Source: an uncultured Actinomycetes bacterium (GTDB taxonomy: Bacteria; Actinomycetota; Acidimicrobiia; Acidimicrobiales; Acidimicrobilacustridaceae). Taken from it: a stretch of 33,562 nt of DNA. The notes beneath the pieces were generated by a model. The model saw only the letters and a program-made list of their open reading frames with translations, was not told the origin of the DNA and did not search any database. The position numbers were made by a program, and so were the translations under genes. Below, in pieces: positions 1 to 7,330 of the stretch. Positions within the stretch are counted from its first letter, which is position 1, and every line of letters starts with the position of its first letter. The DNA lies in contig CALBSE010000036.1 in NCBI GenBank assembly GCA_937927725.1, forward strand, positions 1 through 33,562. The letters are read 5' to 3'.

Positions 1-743
1 CGACTGGACAGGGCGGGTTCGAACGGAACCTCACTGTCGGCGAAATTGTCGAACAGGTTGTGCGCGCAGCACGACGAGCGAATGAAGGCCCCACACCCCG
101 ACGGGTTTCAAACATCGTGTTTATGGGAATGGGCGAACCCATGGCGAACTACGACCGCATGATCGGCGCGGTGCATCGCATCCATGGCGACATCGGCATT
201 TCCGCCCGACACCTCACCATTTCAACCGTCGGCATCATCCCCGGCATTCGTCGCCTCATTGACGAGCCTCTGCCAGTCAATCTTGCGGTCTCGTTGCACG
301 CTGCGAATGACGAACTGCGAGATGAACTCGTTCCTATCAACCGTCGCTATCCGCTTGCCGATCTGTACGATGCTTGCGAGGACTACCTCAGGGTGAAGAA
401 CCGACGCCTGTCCTTTGAATGGGCGATGATCGCCGACGTCAACGATCGACCGAGCGATGCACGCGAACTTGCAGCAGCAGCACGCCGATTACGCGCGCAT
501 GTGAATTTGATTCCGCTCAACGACACACCTGGTTGGCCGACGACGGGTTCCTCGCCGGCGAAGGTCAAGGAATTCGCGAATCAGTTACTTGACCTCGGAG
601 CAAATGTCACCGTTCGTGCGAACCGAGGCAACGACATCGACGCAGCATGCGGGCAGCTACGCGCCAATCACAACGGACCAACGGTGACCGAAGTACCAGC
701 GCGGATTGAACGAATCAAACGTTCACCGGGCTCGACGGACTGA
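1..743 (+). CDS. rlmN: Dual-specificity RNA methyltransferase RlmN (5' end missing)
   Basis: This is the C-terminal two thirds of RlmN, the radical-SAM enzyme that makes 2-methyladenosine at 23S rRNA A2503 and tRNA A37. The frame is open from base 3, reading TGQGGFERNLT, which in the family directly follows the CxxxCxxC iron-sulfur motif; that motif lies outside the window. Visible family blocks are NIVFMGMGEP, HLTISTVG, LAVSLHA and LIPLND. The methyl-carrying cysteine near the C-terminus is present in DIDAACGQL (Cys codon 648-650). The tail runs about 27 residues past that motif and overlaps the end of the opposite-strand nucleotidyltransferase gene by 76 bp. The assignment is firm; the true start cannot be given. 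Confidence 0.95.
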   Translation, partial: TGQGGFERNLTVGEIVEQVVRAARRANEGPTPRRVSNIVFMGMGEPMANYDRMIGAVHRIHGDIGISARHLTISTVGIIPGIRRLIDEPLPVNLAVSLHAANDELRDELVPINRRYPLADLYDACEDYLRVKNRRLSFEWAMIADVNDRPSDARELAAAARRLRAHVNLIPLNDTPGWPTTGSSPAKVKEFANQLLDLGANVTVRANRGNDIDAACGQLRANHNGPTVTEVPARIERIKRSPGSTD

Positions 744-1516
744 TTCGGCCACACCACCGAGTCCACAACATCGGCATTGATGCGGGCCCCAACTCCGATC
801 ACGCTTCCGCTGATATCGACACCGCGCGCAATCGTGGCGCCGGCTCCGACAATCGTTGAACCGTTGAGCGCAACTGCAGCAAGATTCGCTTCGAGGTAAT
901 CGAGCGGAGTGCCACAGTCGATGAAGGCCCCATCGTGGTCGACGACTTCAAGTTCGCCACGCCCAAAGGCATCGCGCCAAACAACCTCGTACAGACCAGT
1001 GGGCCGCTCGACGAGATCTTTCGTTACCGACCAAGGAAGCGTGCTGGCAACAATGCGCGCTCGCGGACCAAACCCATTGTCACCATTCACCATGACTCGC
1101 ACGGTGCGGCCGTCCCATCCATCGACCATCGAGTCAAGAGAAGTTGGCGACCACGTGTCGGCGTTCACGACAACCACGCCGCGTCCATCAATCCAGTCAC
1201 GCAATCGGGCCACACCACCGGCAGTCCCCAATGCGTCACCCGACTCAACCGAAACCGTGACGGCATCGCCCCACTCGCGGTCGAGATGGCCAACGACTGC
1301 ATCGGCAAAGTGATGCGCGTTCACTGCCATGCTCGAGGTCACGCGTTGGAGTCGGTCGAGAGCCAGATCAACCAGTGCCCGATTCCCCACCGGGCAGAGC
1401 GCCTTCGGCAGCAACCCAGAAAGTGGTGCAAGCCGCGTCCCCGCGCCGGCCGCTAACGCCACTCCCGCCACCTCGGAGCGAGAAATTCGATTCACTGGTG
1501 CAGCAACCGGTTCCAT
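668..1516 (-). CDS. Sugar-phosphate nucleotidyltransferase (NDP-sugar pyrophosphorylase family)
   Basis: The 282-residue protein opens with the nucleotidyltransferase signature LAAGAGTRLAPL (residues 21-32), followed by the conserved lysine of PKAL (residue 38) and PVGNRALVDLAL. Such enzymes transfer NMP from NTP to a sugar 1-phosphate, supplying activated sugars for cell wall or glycans; base and sugar specificity cannot be read here. The last 60 residues (GAGATIARGVDISGSVIG) look like a short left-handed beta-helix of hexapeptide repeats, as in GlmU/GalU-type enzymes. I chose the ATG at 1516 because it sits just ahead of the catalytic domain; an in-frame GTG at 1579 would add a low-quality extension. 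The gene runs divergently from the membrane protein at 1537 (20 bp between start codons) and tail-to-tail into rlmN with a 76 bp overlap. The C-terminal residues in the overlap still look like genuine protein (SVVWPNQSVEPGERL). Confidence 0.82.
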   Translation of the reverse strand: MEPVAAPVNRISRSEVAGVALAAGAGTRLAPLSGLLPKALCPVGNRALVDLALDRLQRVTSSMAVNAHHFADAVVGHLDREWGDAVTVSVESGDALGTAGGVARLRDWIDGRGVVVVNADTWSPTSLDSMVDGWDGRTVRVMVNGDNGFGPRARIVASTLPWSVTKDLVERPTGLYEVVWRDAFGRGELEVVDHDGAFIDCGTPLDYLEANLAAVALNGSTIVGAGATIARGVDISGSVIGVGARINADVVDSVVWPNQSVEPGERLIRSIRAGTSVTVGPL

Positions 1517-1536
1517 CCCTGACAGACTCGCACCCC

Positions 1537-1902
1537 ATGGAGACCCGCCGTTGGACAAACCCAACTCAGCCCCAAACACTTCAGATTGCGGTGTACCTGC
1601 TGTACATCAACGCCGTGTTCACCGCGCTGCTCGGCGGGTTCATGAGCCCGCTCGGGCTGATACTCGTGATCGGCCAAGGCGCAGCCGGGTTTGGTATCGC
1701 CAATGAAAAACGCTGGGGCTATTGGTTGGGCGTCGTGATCGCAACGATCGGACTCCTCCCCTTTCTCATTTCGATCGCAAGCAACGGAGTCGGTTCGGTT
1801 TTCGACATGAGCTTCTTGCTGTCACTCGTCATGCCGCTGGCCCTGTTCGGCCTTCTCCTCCACCACCAAAGCCGCGAGTACCAGCGCATCTGGTTCTCGT
1901 AA
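1537..1902 (+). CDS. Small integral membrane protein, unknown function
   Basis: I do not recognise the family. The 121-residue product is very hydrophobic, with about four candidate membrane segments: near residues 15-33 (IAVYLLYINAVFTALLGGF), 36-52, 62-80 (WLGVVIATIGLLPFLISIA) and 87-107 (MSFLLSLVMPLALFGLLLH). A charged tail (HHQSREYQRIWFS) probably faces the cytoplasm. The start is the ATG at 1537; the frame stays open further upstream, but that part is proline/arginine-rich and antisense to the nucleotidyltransferase. The stop is six bases before the acyl-CoA synthetase ATG, so the two genes are almost certainly co-transcribed. A role linked to lipid activation is only a guess from that pairing. 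Confidence 0.7.
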   Translation: METRRWTNPTQPQTLQIAVYLLYINAVFTALLGGFMSPLGLILVIGQGAAGFGIANEKRWGYWLGVVIATIGLLPFLISIASNGVGSVFDMSFLLSLVMPLALFGLLLHHQSREYQRIWFS

Positions 1903-1908
1903 TCAGTC

Positions 1909-3549
1909 ATGGATTTCAACCTCGCAGAGGTCATCAGAGCAGTCGCTCACGCAGTGCCAACACGTGAAGCACTGGTGCATGACGAAAAACGTCTCACGTA
2001 CGCCGCGTTCATAGGCCGCGTCGACCGACTGGCCTCCGCTCTCGCTCATCGTGGCTTCGGCCATCACACCGATCGGTCGCAACTTCAGAACTGGCAAAGC
2101 GGCCAGGATCACGTAGCGCTCTATCTCCATAACTGCCCCGAGTACATCGAGGGCATGGTCGGGTCGTATGCAGGGCGGCTTGCTCCGTTCAACGTGAACT
2201 ATCGCTACGTCGCCGAAGAACTTCGTTATCTGCTTAACGATTCACAGGCACGCGTGATCATTTTTCATTCCGCATTTGCCGCAACGCTTGACGCGATTCG
2301 CAATGACCTTCCAGCGCTCAAACTTCTTCTGCAGGTCGACGATGGCAGCGGTGCCTCACTCCTTTCCGGCGCCGAGTGGTACGAGGATTTCCTCGCATCT
2401 GCACCAATGGCACCACTTGAAACACCCTCGCCCGACGATCTCTACATCCTCTACACCGGTGGAACGACGGGAATGCCAAAGGGAGTGCTTTGGCGACAAG
2501 GCGACATCTACCCCGCCGCACTTGGCGGTCGAAAGATCTCGACCGGAGCCGAATATGACTCGATAGAAGCGATCGTCGAAAACGCTCTCGAAGGTGGAAT
2601 GCGCGTGCTTCCATCTGCACCCTTTATGCACGGCGCCGCCCATTGGATGGCCATAAATGCATTGGGCAACGGCAACACCATTGTCTTGCCCAGCAACGCT
2701 TCAACCTTCGATTCGATCGACTTCTGCAAATCGATTGAGCGAGAGAAGGTCAACATCGCCCTCATCGTCGGCGACGCATTTGGTCGGCCGCTTCTCGATG
2801 AACTTGATCGCGGAACTCACGACCTTTCCTCGCTCGTTCTCCTCATCAGCGGCGGGGCTGCTCTTACCGCTCCCGTAAAGACTGCACTTCTTGCGCACCT
2901 TCCGTCGGTGGCAATCATGGACGGACTTGGTTCTTCCGAAACCGGACAACAAGCCAGTCAGGTCGTGAGCGCTGGCGCGCCAATCACCACGGGAACGTTC
3001 AAGCCCGGCACTGGCATGGCAATCGTGTCGGCAGAACTAGACCGTCGACTTGAACCCGGCCACGAAGATCTCGGTTGGTTGGCGCAATGCGGTCGCGTTC
3101 CTCTTGGCTATTTCAACGATGCCGAGAAAACCGAACGCACCTTCCCGACCATCGACGGCATTCGCTATTCGGTACCCGGAGACCGCGCCCGAGTGACGGC
3201 CGATGGCGTTCTCGAACTCCACGGTCGCGATTCGGTCACCATCAATTCCGGAGGCGAGAAAATCTTCGCCGAAGAAGTCGAAGCTGCCCTCGCTCACCAC
3301 CCCGCCATCTACGACGTCATTGTCGCTGGCCGACCATCTGAACGCTGGGGCAACGAGGTCGTCGCCATCGTGCAGTTCCGTGATGGCACAACGGCAACAC
3401 CCGAAGAGCTCGTAGCGGTCTGTGCCGAGCACATCGCTCGTTACAAGTGCCCGAAAGACATCGTGGTCGTCCCCAAGATCGAACGATCGCCTGCAGGGAA
3501 GGCGGACTACCGCTGGGCCCGCTCGGTCGTGATCGGGCCCGACGCCTAA
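1909..3549 (+). CDS. Acyl-CoA synthetase (AMP-binding, FadD17/FadD19-like)
   Basis: A 546-residue member of the adenylate-forming superfamily, which activates a carboxylic acid with ATP and CoA through an acyl-adenylate. The phosphate-binding loop YTGGTTGMPKG lies near residue 180. The adenine-binding motif GLGSSETG, the hinge region (NSGGEKIFAEEVE) and the C-terminal catalytic lysine (SPAGKADY, Lys 531) are all present. The loop context, TGGTTGMPKGVLWR, is the style of actinobacterial FadD17/FadD19 enzymes that activate steroid side chains or long-chain and branched acids; the substrate here is not determinable. The ATG at 1909 begins six bases after the preceding stop, consistent with translational coupling. 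The gene is separated from the menaquinone block by one more gene and is not MenE, which is found separately at 10784. Confidence 0.88.
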   Translation: MDFNLAEVIRAVAHAVPTREALVHDEKRLTYAAFIGRVDRLASALAHRGFGHHTDRSQLQNWQSGQDHVALYLHNCPEYIEGMVGSYAGRLAPFNVNYRYVAEELRYLLNDSQARVIIFHSAFAATLDAIRNDLPALKLLLQVDDGSGASLLSGAEWYEDFLASAPMAPLETPSPDDLYILYTGGTTGMPKGVLWRQGDIYPAALGGRKISTGAEYDSIEAIVENALEGGMRVLPSAPFMHGAAHWMAINALGNGNTIVLPSNASTFDSIDFCKSIEREKVNIALIVGDAFGRPLLDELDRGTHDLSSLVLLISGGAALTAPVKTALLAHLPSVAIMDGLGSSETGQQASQVVSAGAPITTGTFKPGTGMAIVSAELDRRLEPGHEDLGWLAQCGRVPLGYFNDAEKTERTFPTIDGIRYSVPGDRARVTADGVLELHGRDSVTINSGGEKIFAEEVEAALAHHPAIYDVIVAGRPSERWGNEVVAIVQFRDGTTATPEELVAVCAEHIARYKCPKDIVVVPKIERSPAGKADYRWARSVVIGPDA

Positions 3550-3589
3550 CAGGGCCCCCGCCCGACACCATCTCGAGTCAGCGGACACC

Positions 3590-3595
3590 TAATCT
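3590..3595 (+). promoter_or_regulatory. Candidate -10 for the gene at 3605
   Basis: TAATCT lies nine bases before the GTG at 3605, so transcription would begin two or three bases before the start codon. No convincing -35 or Shine-Dalgarno sequence is seen. The spacing is slightly longer than at the clear leaderless starts in this window. Confidence 0.4.
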
Positions 3596-3604
3596 TTCGC
3601 TTCT

Positions 3605-5260
3605 GTGAAGCATGCCAAGGAACCCCAACTCTCAAGAGGGAAGTTGATCGTTCTTGGCATCGCCATCCTTGCCATTGGCGTTGGCGCGGCCGCATTCTCC
3701 GCCGGTCGATCGTCTTCATCTCACTCGTCACGTGCGAGCACCGACTCGACGACCACACCAACTGCGGTCAATAAGAAAGATCCGTACGCGCAATATCGCG
3801 TGAAGGGTTGGATCATCGAAGAAAACTCGAAGCCGGGCACCACAGATTGGATGGTTCCTGACGACAAAACCGCCTGGGCAAAGATCGAAGGCTTCTTCGA
3901 TACGACCAGCATCGATGTCGGCGGATCCGCAGTCCTCAAAACCTCGACTCGCGCTGCGGCGTGGCAGGTTTCGGCCTATCGCATCGGTTGGTACGGAGGA
4001 ACAGGCGGTCGCCTGATCTGGAAGAGCGAACCGATGACGGGCGTCAACCAACCCAAGGCGACACAGGTCGGAACGCCGAAAGCCTGGGTCGCACCGTGGT
4101 CACCGTCGCTCACGGTGCAAACCGATTCGACGTGGCCGCCAGGTCAATACATGTTCAAACTCGAAAGTCTCGACGGTGGAGCGTCCTATGTTCCCCTTGT
4201 CATTCGAGACGACAAGAGCACGTCTGACTTACTTATGCAGAGCGCCGTCACGACGTGGCAGGCCTATAACGGTTGGGGCGGCGCCAGCGTCTACACCGGC
4301 ACCAACGGTCGCGCCGACGCTGTCAGTTTCGATCGGCCCTACACCGGTAACGGCAGCGGCGAGTTCCTCGGCCGCGAGCGAGAGTTCATCGAATTCGTGG
4401 AGCGTAATGGGTTCGATGTTTCGTACTGGACCAACATCGATCTCCACCAGCGCGGAGAGTTAGCCAAGAATCATCGCGGCATCGTGATCCCAGGACACGA
4501 CGAGTACTACACGGTCGAGATGCGCAAGAACCTCGAGGCAGCGCGCGACGCCGGCGTCAATATCGGTTTCTTTGGCGCGAACAATGTCTACCGTCGCATA
4601 CGTCTCGACAACGCCGATAGCGGATCAAACCGTGTCGAGATCAACTATCGCGATGCGACTCGTGATCCGCTCAATGGCAAAGACAACGAACGAGTCACAA
4701 CGTCGTTCCGCGAAAGCCCATCGCCGAATCCTGAAAGCACTCTCACCGGGTCGTATTACGAATGCAATCCCGTTGATGCTGATTGGGTTGTGGGCGATGC
4801 CTCAATGTGGATGTTTGAAGGTTCAGGTTTCAAAAACGGAGATCGGGTCGCGCACATGGTCGGCAATGAATACGACCGCGTAACTCCAAGCGTCGTCACC
4901 CCCGGCAACATTCAGGTGCTCGCTCACTCCCCCGTCACATGCAAGGGAAACAAATCTTTCGCGGACACCACGTGGTATTCGGCGCCCAGCGGTGCAGGTG
5001 TGTTTGACGCGGCCACGTTCGGATGGTCACCGCGTCTTCTTGATTCATGCCCCGAGGGGCCACCCAAGACACCGGAATGCAAACTTCAAGCGGTAACGGT
5101 GAATATTCTCAACGCCTATTCCAAAGGTCCTGCAGGCGCTGCGCATCCCAGCGTTTCAAATCTCTCAACCTTCAGCATTTCGGCGCCTCGGACGACGACG
5201 CCGCCCTACACCGTTCCGGGGTCAGGCTCCTCCTCAGGTTCGGCGCAGGGTACGAACTAG
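3605..5260 (+). CDS. Membrane-anchored protein related to N,N-dimethylformamidase large subunit
   Basis: The 551-residue protein has a short basic N-terminus and one hydrophobic segment at residues 13-34 (KLIVLGIAILAIGVGAAAF), then a Ser/Thr-rich linker. This predicts export and anchoring in the membrane, or cleavage by signal peptidase I; there is no lipobox cysteine. The body resembles the C-terminal domain family of the N,N-dimethylformamidase beta subunit: WIIEENSKPGTTDW, SAYRIGWYGGTGGRL, TWQAYNGWGGASVY, DRPYTGNGSGEFLGRE and VIPGHDEYYT are typical blocks. In DMFase this subunit carries the hydrolase active site, but secreted relatives are common in Actinobacteria and have no established substrate, so amidase activity is only a possibility. 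The last 40 residues are Ser/Thr/Pro-rich. The GTG start is chosen because it directly precedes the signal segment. Confidence 0.7.
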   Translation: MKHAKEPQLSRGKLIVLGIAILAIGVGAAAFSAGRSSSSHSSRASTDSTTTPTAVNKKDPYAQYRVKGWIIEENSKPGTTDWMVPDDKTAWAKIEGFFDTTSIDVGGSAVLKTSTRAAAWQVSAYRIGWYGGTGGRLIWKSEPMTGVNQPKATQVGTPKAWVAPWSPSLTVQTDSTWPPGQYMFKLESLDGGASYVPLVIRDDKSTSDLLMQSAVTTWQAYNGWGGASVYTGTNGRADAVSFDRPYTGNGSGEFLGREREFIEFVERNGFDVSYWTNIDLHQRGELAKNHRGIVIPGHDEYYTVEMRKNLEAARDAGVNIGFFGANNVYRRIRLDNADSGSNRVEINYRDATRDPLNGKDNERVTTSFRESPSPNPESTLTGSYYECNPVDADWVVGDASMWMFEGSGFKNGDRVAHMVGNEYDRVTPSVVTPGNIQVLAHSPVTCKGNKSFADTTWYSAPSGAGVFDAATFGWSPRLLDSCPEGPPKTPECKLQAVTVNILNAYSKGPAGAAHPSVSNLSTFSISAPRTTTPPYTVPGSGSSSGSAQGTN

Positions 5261-5282
5261 TCCACATTCGAAGTCTCAGAGC

Positions 5283-5305
5283 GACGAATGCTCGCCTGCT
5301 TCGTC
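5283..5305. promoter_or_regulatory. Inverted repeat upstream of the menG promoter
   Basis: A perfect six-base inverted repeat, GACGAA and TTCGTC, has 11 bases between its arms. It covers roughly positions -54 to -32 relative to the proposed menG transcription start, so it overlaps the -35 zone and could be an operator. No U-rich run follows, so it is not a typical terminator for the gene at 3605. Confidence 0.25.
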
Positions 5306-5324
5306 ACAAACCGCAGGTCCCCCG

Positions 5325-5330
5325 TAGGCT
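5325..5330 (+). promoter_or_regulatory. menG -10 element, leaderless
   Basis: TAGGCT is followed by six bases and then the GTG start of menG. No Shine-Dalgarno-like purine run lies between, so the mRNA is expected to begin at the start codon. Confidence 0.6.
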
Positions 5331-5336
5331 GAACCT

Positions 5337-6047
5337 GTGACCGAGATGAACAGCCAGCAACTCCCACAGGGTGAAGAGAAAGTTCGCGCCGTTCGATCAA
5401 TGTTCGACGCGATCGCTCCGCGCTACGACCTCGTCAACCGAATCATGACGTTCCGCATGGACGTCGGATGGCGGACACGCACTGTTCGTGATCTTGGACT
5501 CCCCGACGGATCTCTCGTTGCTGATCTCGCGTGTGGGACTGGGGATTTCTGTCGAGAACTACAAAAGCAAGGTCTACGAGCAATTGGATTTGATCTCTCG
5601 TTCGGAATGCTCGCAGCGGCGCGAACCTCTGCACCTCTCGCCGAGGCCGACGCGCTTTCCCTCCCGGTTCCCGATGGCTCTCTCGATGGCATCACGTGTG
5701 GATTCGCTCTCCGAAACCTTGTCGAGCTCGACGGCTTCTTCACGGAATTAGCTCGAACTGTTCGTCCCGGCGGCCGCATCGCACTGCTCGAGGTTGCCGA
5801 GCCCCCCAATCGCTTTCTTCGCTGGGGGCACTCGATTTATTTCGGTTCGATTGTGCCCAAGGTCGGTGGCCTTCTCTCCGACCCATCGGCGTATCAGTAC
5901 CTACCGAAATCGGTTGCGTATCTTCCCGAACCCGGCGTGATGTTGCAGAGACTCGCCGACGCCGGATTTGTGCAGGTCGAACGCCAGCTCCTTTCAACCG
6001 GCATTTCGCAACTCATCACTGCGACGCGGAGTGACGAAAAGCGGTGA
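5337..6047 (+). CDS. menG: Demethylmenaquinone methyltransferase
   Basis: A 236-residue SAM-dependent class I methyltransferase of the UbiE/MenG family, which methylates demethylmenaquinone in the last step of menaquinone synthesis. The UbiE signature FDAIAPRYDLVNRIMTFRMD spans residues 23-42, SAM motif I (VADLACGTGD) is at 61-70, and the later blocks GFALRNL and RPGGRIALLEVAEP are present. It leads the menG-menF pair, overlapping menF by four bases (GTGA). The GTG at 5337 was preferred over an in-frame ATG nine bases downstream because it sits six bases after a good -10. Since the organism makes menaquinone rather than ubiquinone by the gene set here, menG is a better name than ubiE. Confidence 0.92.
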   Translation: MTEMNSQQLPQGEEKVRAVRSMFDAIAPRYDLVNRIMTFRMDVGWRTRTVRDLGLPDGSLVADLACGTGDFCRELQKQGLRAIGFDLSFGMLAAARTSAPLAEADALSLPVPDGSLDGITCGFALRNLVELDGFFTELARTVRPGGRIALLEVAEPPNRFLRWGHSIYFGSIVPKVGGLLSDPSAYQYLPKSVAYLPEPGVMLQRLADAGFVQVERQLLSTGISQLITATRSDEKR

Positions 6048-7330
6048 ATCCGACCGTGGGCCTCGTTGCTCGCACTCGTGCACTCGCGGTTGGACTTGAC
6101 CTCGTTGCCCTCTGCGATGACAACGACATGCTTTACGTCACCGACGGCGTCGGCATTGTCGGCATCGGATGTGCCGCCAGAGTTACCGTCCCCCGCCACG
6201 ATCGAACATTGACTGCGGCGGCGGCACGTGCGGCATTCGAGCCAATCGTCGTCATCGATGAACTTGAGATTTCTGGTTCTGGACCTGTTGCCTTCGGAGC
6301 GTTCCCGTTTGATGGCCGTCTTGACGGCGAGCTCGTCATTCCTCGGATTGCGATCGGTCGAAACACCAACGGCACATCCTGGGTCACGACGATCGCGCGC
6401 ACTAACGACGAACCCTCCGAAGCCGAACTCGCCGATGTTCTTGCACGAGGCACGCGCATCGGCACCGGCTTCGCCCGTGACGCCGGCCTTCACCCGTCAA
6501 GCGATTCGCCTTCCTGCTTTGACATCCATCCCTTGCGCAGCCCCGAAGAGTGGTGCGCTGCCGTGACGACCGCCACCGAACGTCTTGCCACAGGCGAAGC
6601 ACGCAAAGTCGTCCTTGCCCGCGGGATTGAACTCGTTACCGATCGTCCCGTCAGCCCCAGCGCCGTGCTCTCCCAACTTCGTCGCACATTCCCCGGCAGC
6701 CATTTGTTCTCCATCGACGGGTTCGTCGGAGCCACTCCCGAACTCTTGGTGGAACGCTCGGGCACGATCGTTCGTGCCCATCCCATGGCCGGGACCGCAC
6801 CGCGCAGCGGCGATCCAGAGACCGATGCACGACTCGCTGCCGCACTTCTCGCATCAACAAATACAAAGGACGAGCACCGACACACCATCGACATGGTGCA
6901 CGACACGTTGCTGCCATGGTGTTCCTATCTCGATGAAGAGGCAGAACCTTCGATCGTGGCCGTGGCAAATGTGCAGCACCTATCCACCAGACTCGAAGGC
7001 CAACTCTCCGAACCGATTGCTTCCGTTCTTGATCTCGTTGGCGCGTTACATCCAACACCTGCTGTCGGCGGCATGCCTCGCGACGCCGCACTTGCTCTCA
7101 TTGAGGAACTCGAAGAACTTGATCGCGGTCGGTATGCCGGACCAGTTGGCTGGGTCGACGCCAAAGGCAATGGAACGTGGGCAGTTGGAATTCGCTCGGC
7201 GCAGATCAACGGAACCCACACCCGAATCCATGCTGGCGTGGGAGTTGTTGCCGACTCTCAAGCCGAACAGGAGTTGGCTGAAACTCGCGCCAAGCTCCAA
7301 ACCATGCTCGGCGCAATCGTCAGGCCGTAG
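6044..7330 (+). CDS. menF: Isochorismate synthase
   Basis: A 428-residue chorismate-binding enzyme that isomerises chorismate to isochorismate, the entry step of the menaquinone pathway. The conserved C-terminal domain is complete: EARKVVLARG with the general-base lysine (Lys 188), TPELLV, the MAGTAPRSGDP block (248-258), TKDEHRHTIDMVHDTL, LHPTPAVGGMP, and the GPVGW and IHAGVGVVADS blocks near the C-terminus. The divergent N-terminal 150 residues are usual for MenF/EntC/DhbC. It begins with GTG overlapping the menG stop, so the two are translationally coupled. Its last 11 bases overlap the end of menD on the other strand. A salicylate synthase or EntC role is less likely given the surrounding men genes. 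Confidence 0.92.
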   Translation: MNPTVGLVARTRALAVGLDLVALCDDNDMLYVTDGVGIVGIGCAARVTVPRHDRTLTAAAARAAFEPIVVIDELEISGSGPVAFGAFPFDGRLDGELVIPRIAIGRNTNGTSWVTTIARTNDEPSEAELADVLARGTRIGTGFARDAGLHPSSDSPSCFDIHPLRSPEEWCAAVTTATERLATGEARKVVLARGIELVTDRPVSPSAVLSQLRRTFPGSHLFSIDGFVGATPELLVERSGTIVRAHPMAGTAPRSGDPETDARLAAALLASTNTKDEHRHTIDMVHDTLLPWCSYLDEEAEPSIVAVANVQHLSTRLEGQLSEPIASVLDLVGALHPTPAVGGMPRDAALALIEELEELDRGRYAGPVGWVDAKGNGTWAVGIRSAQINGTHTRIHAGVGVVADSQAEQELAETRAKLQTMLGAIVRP

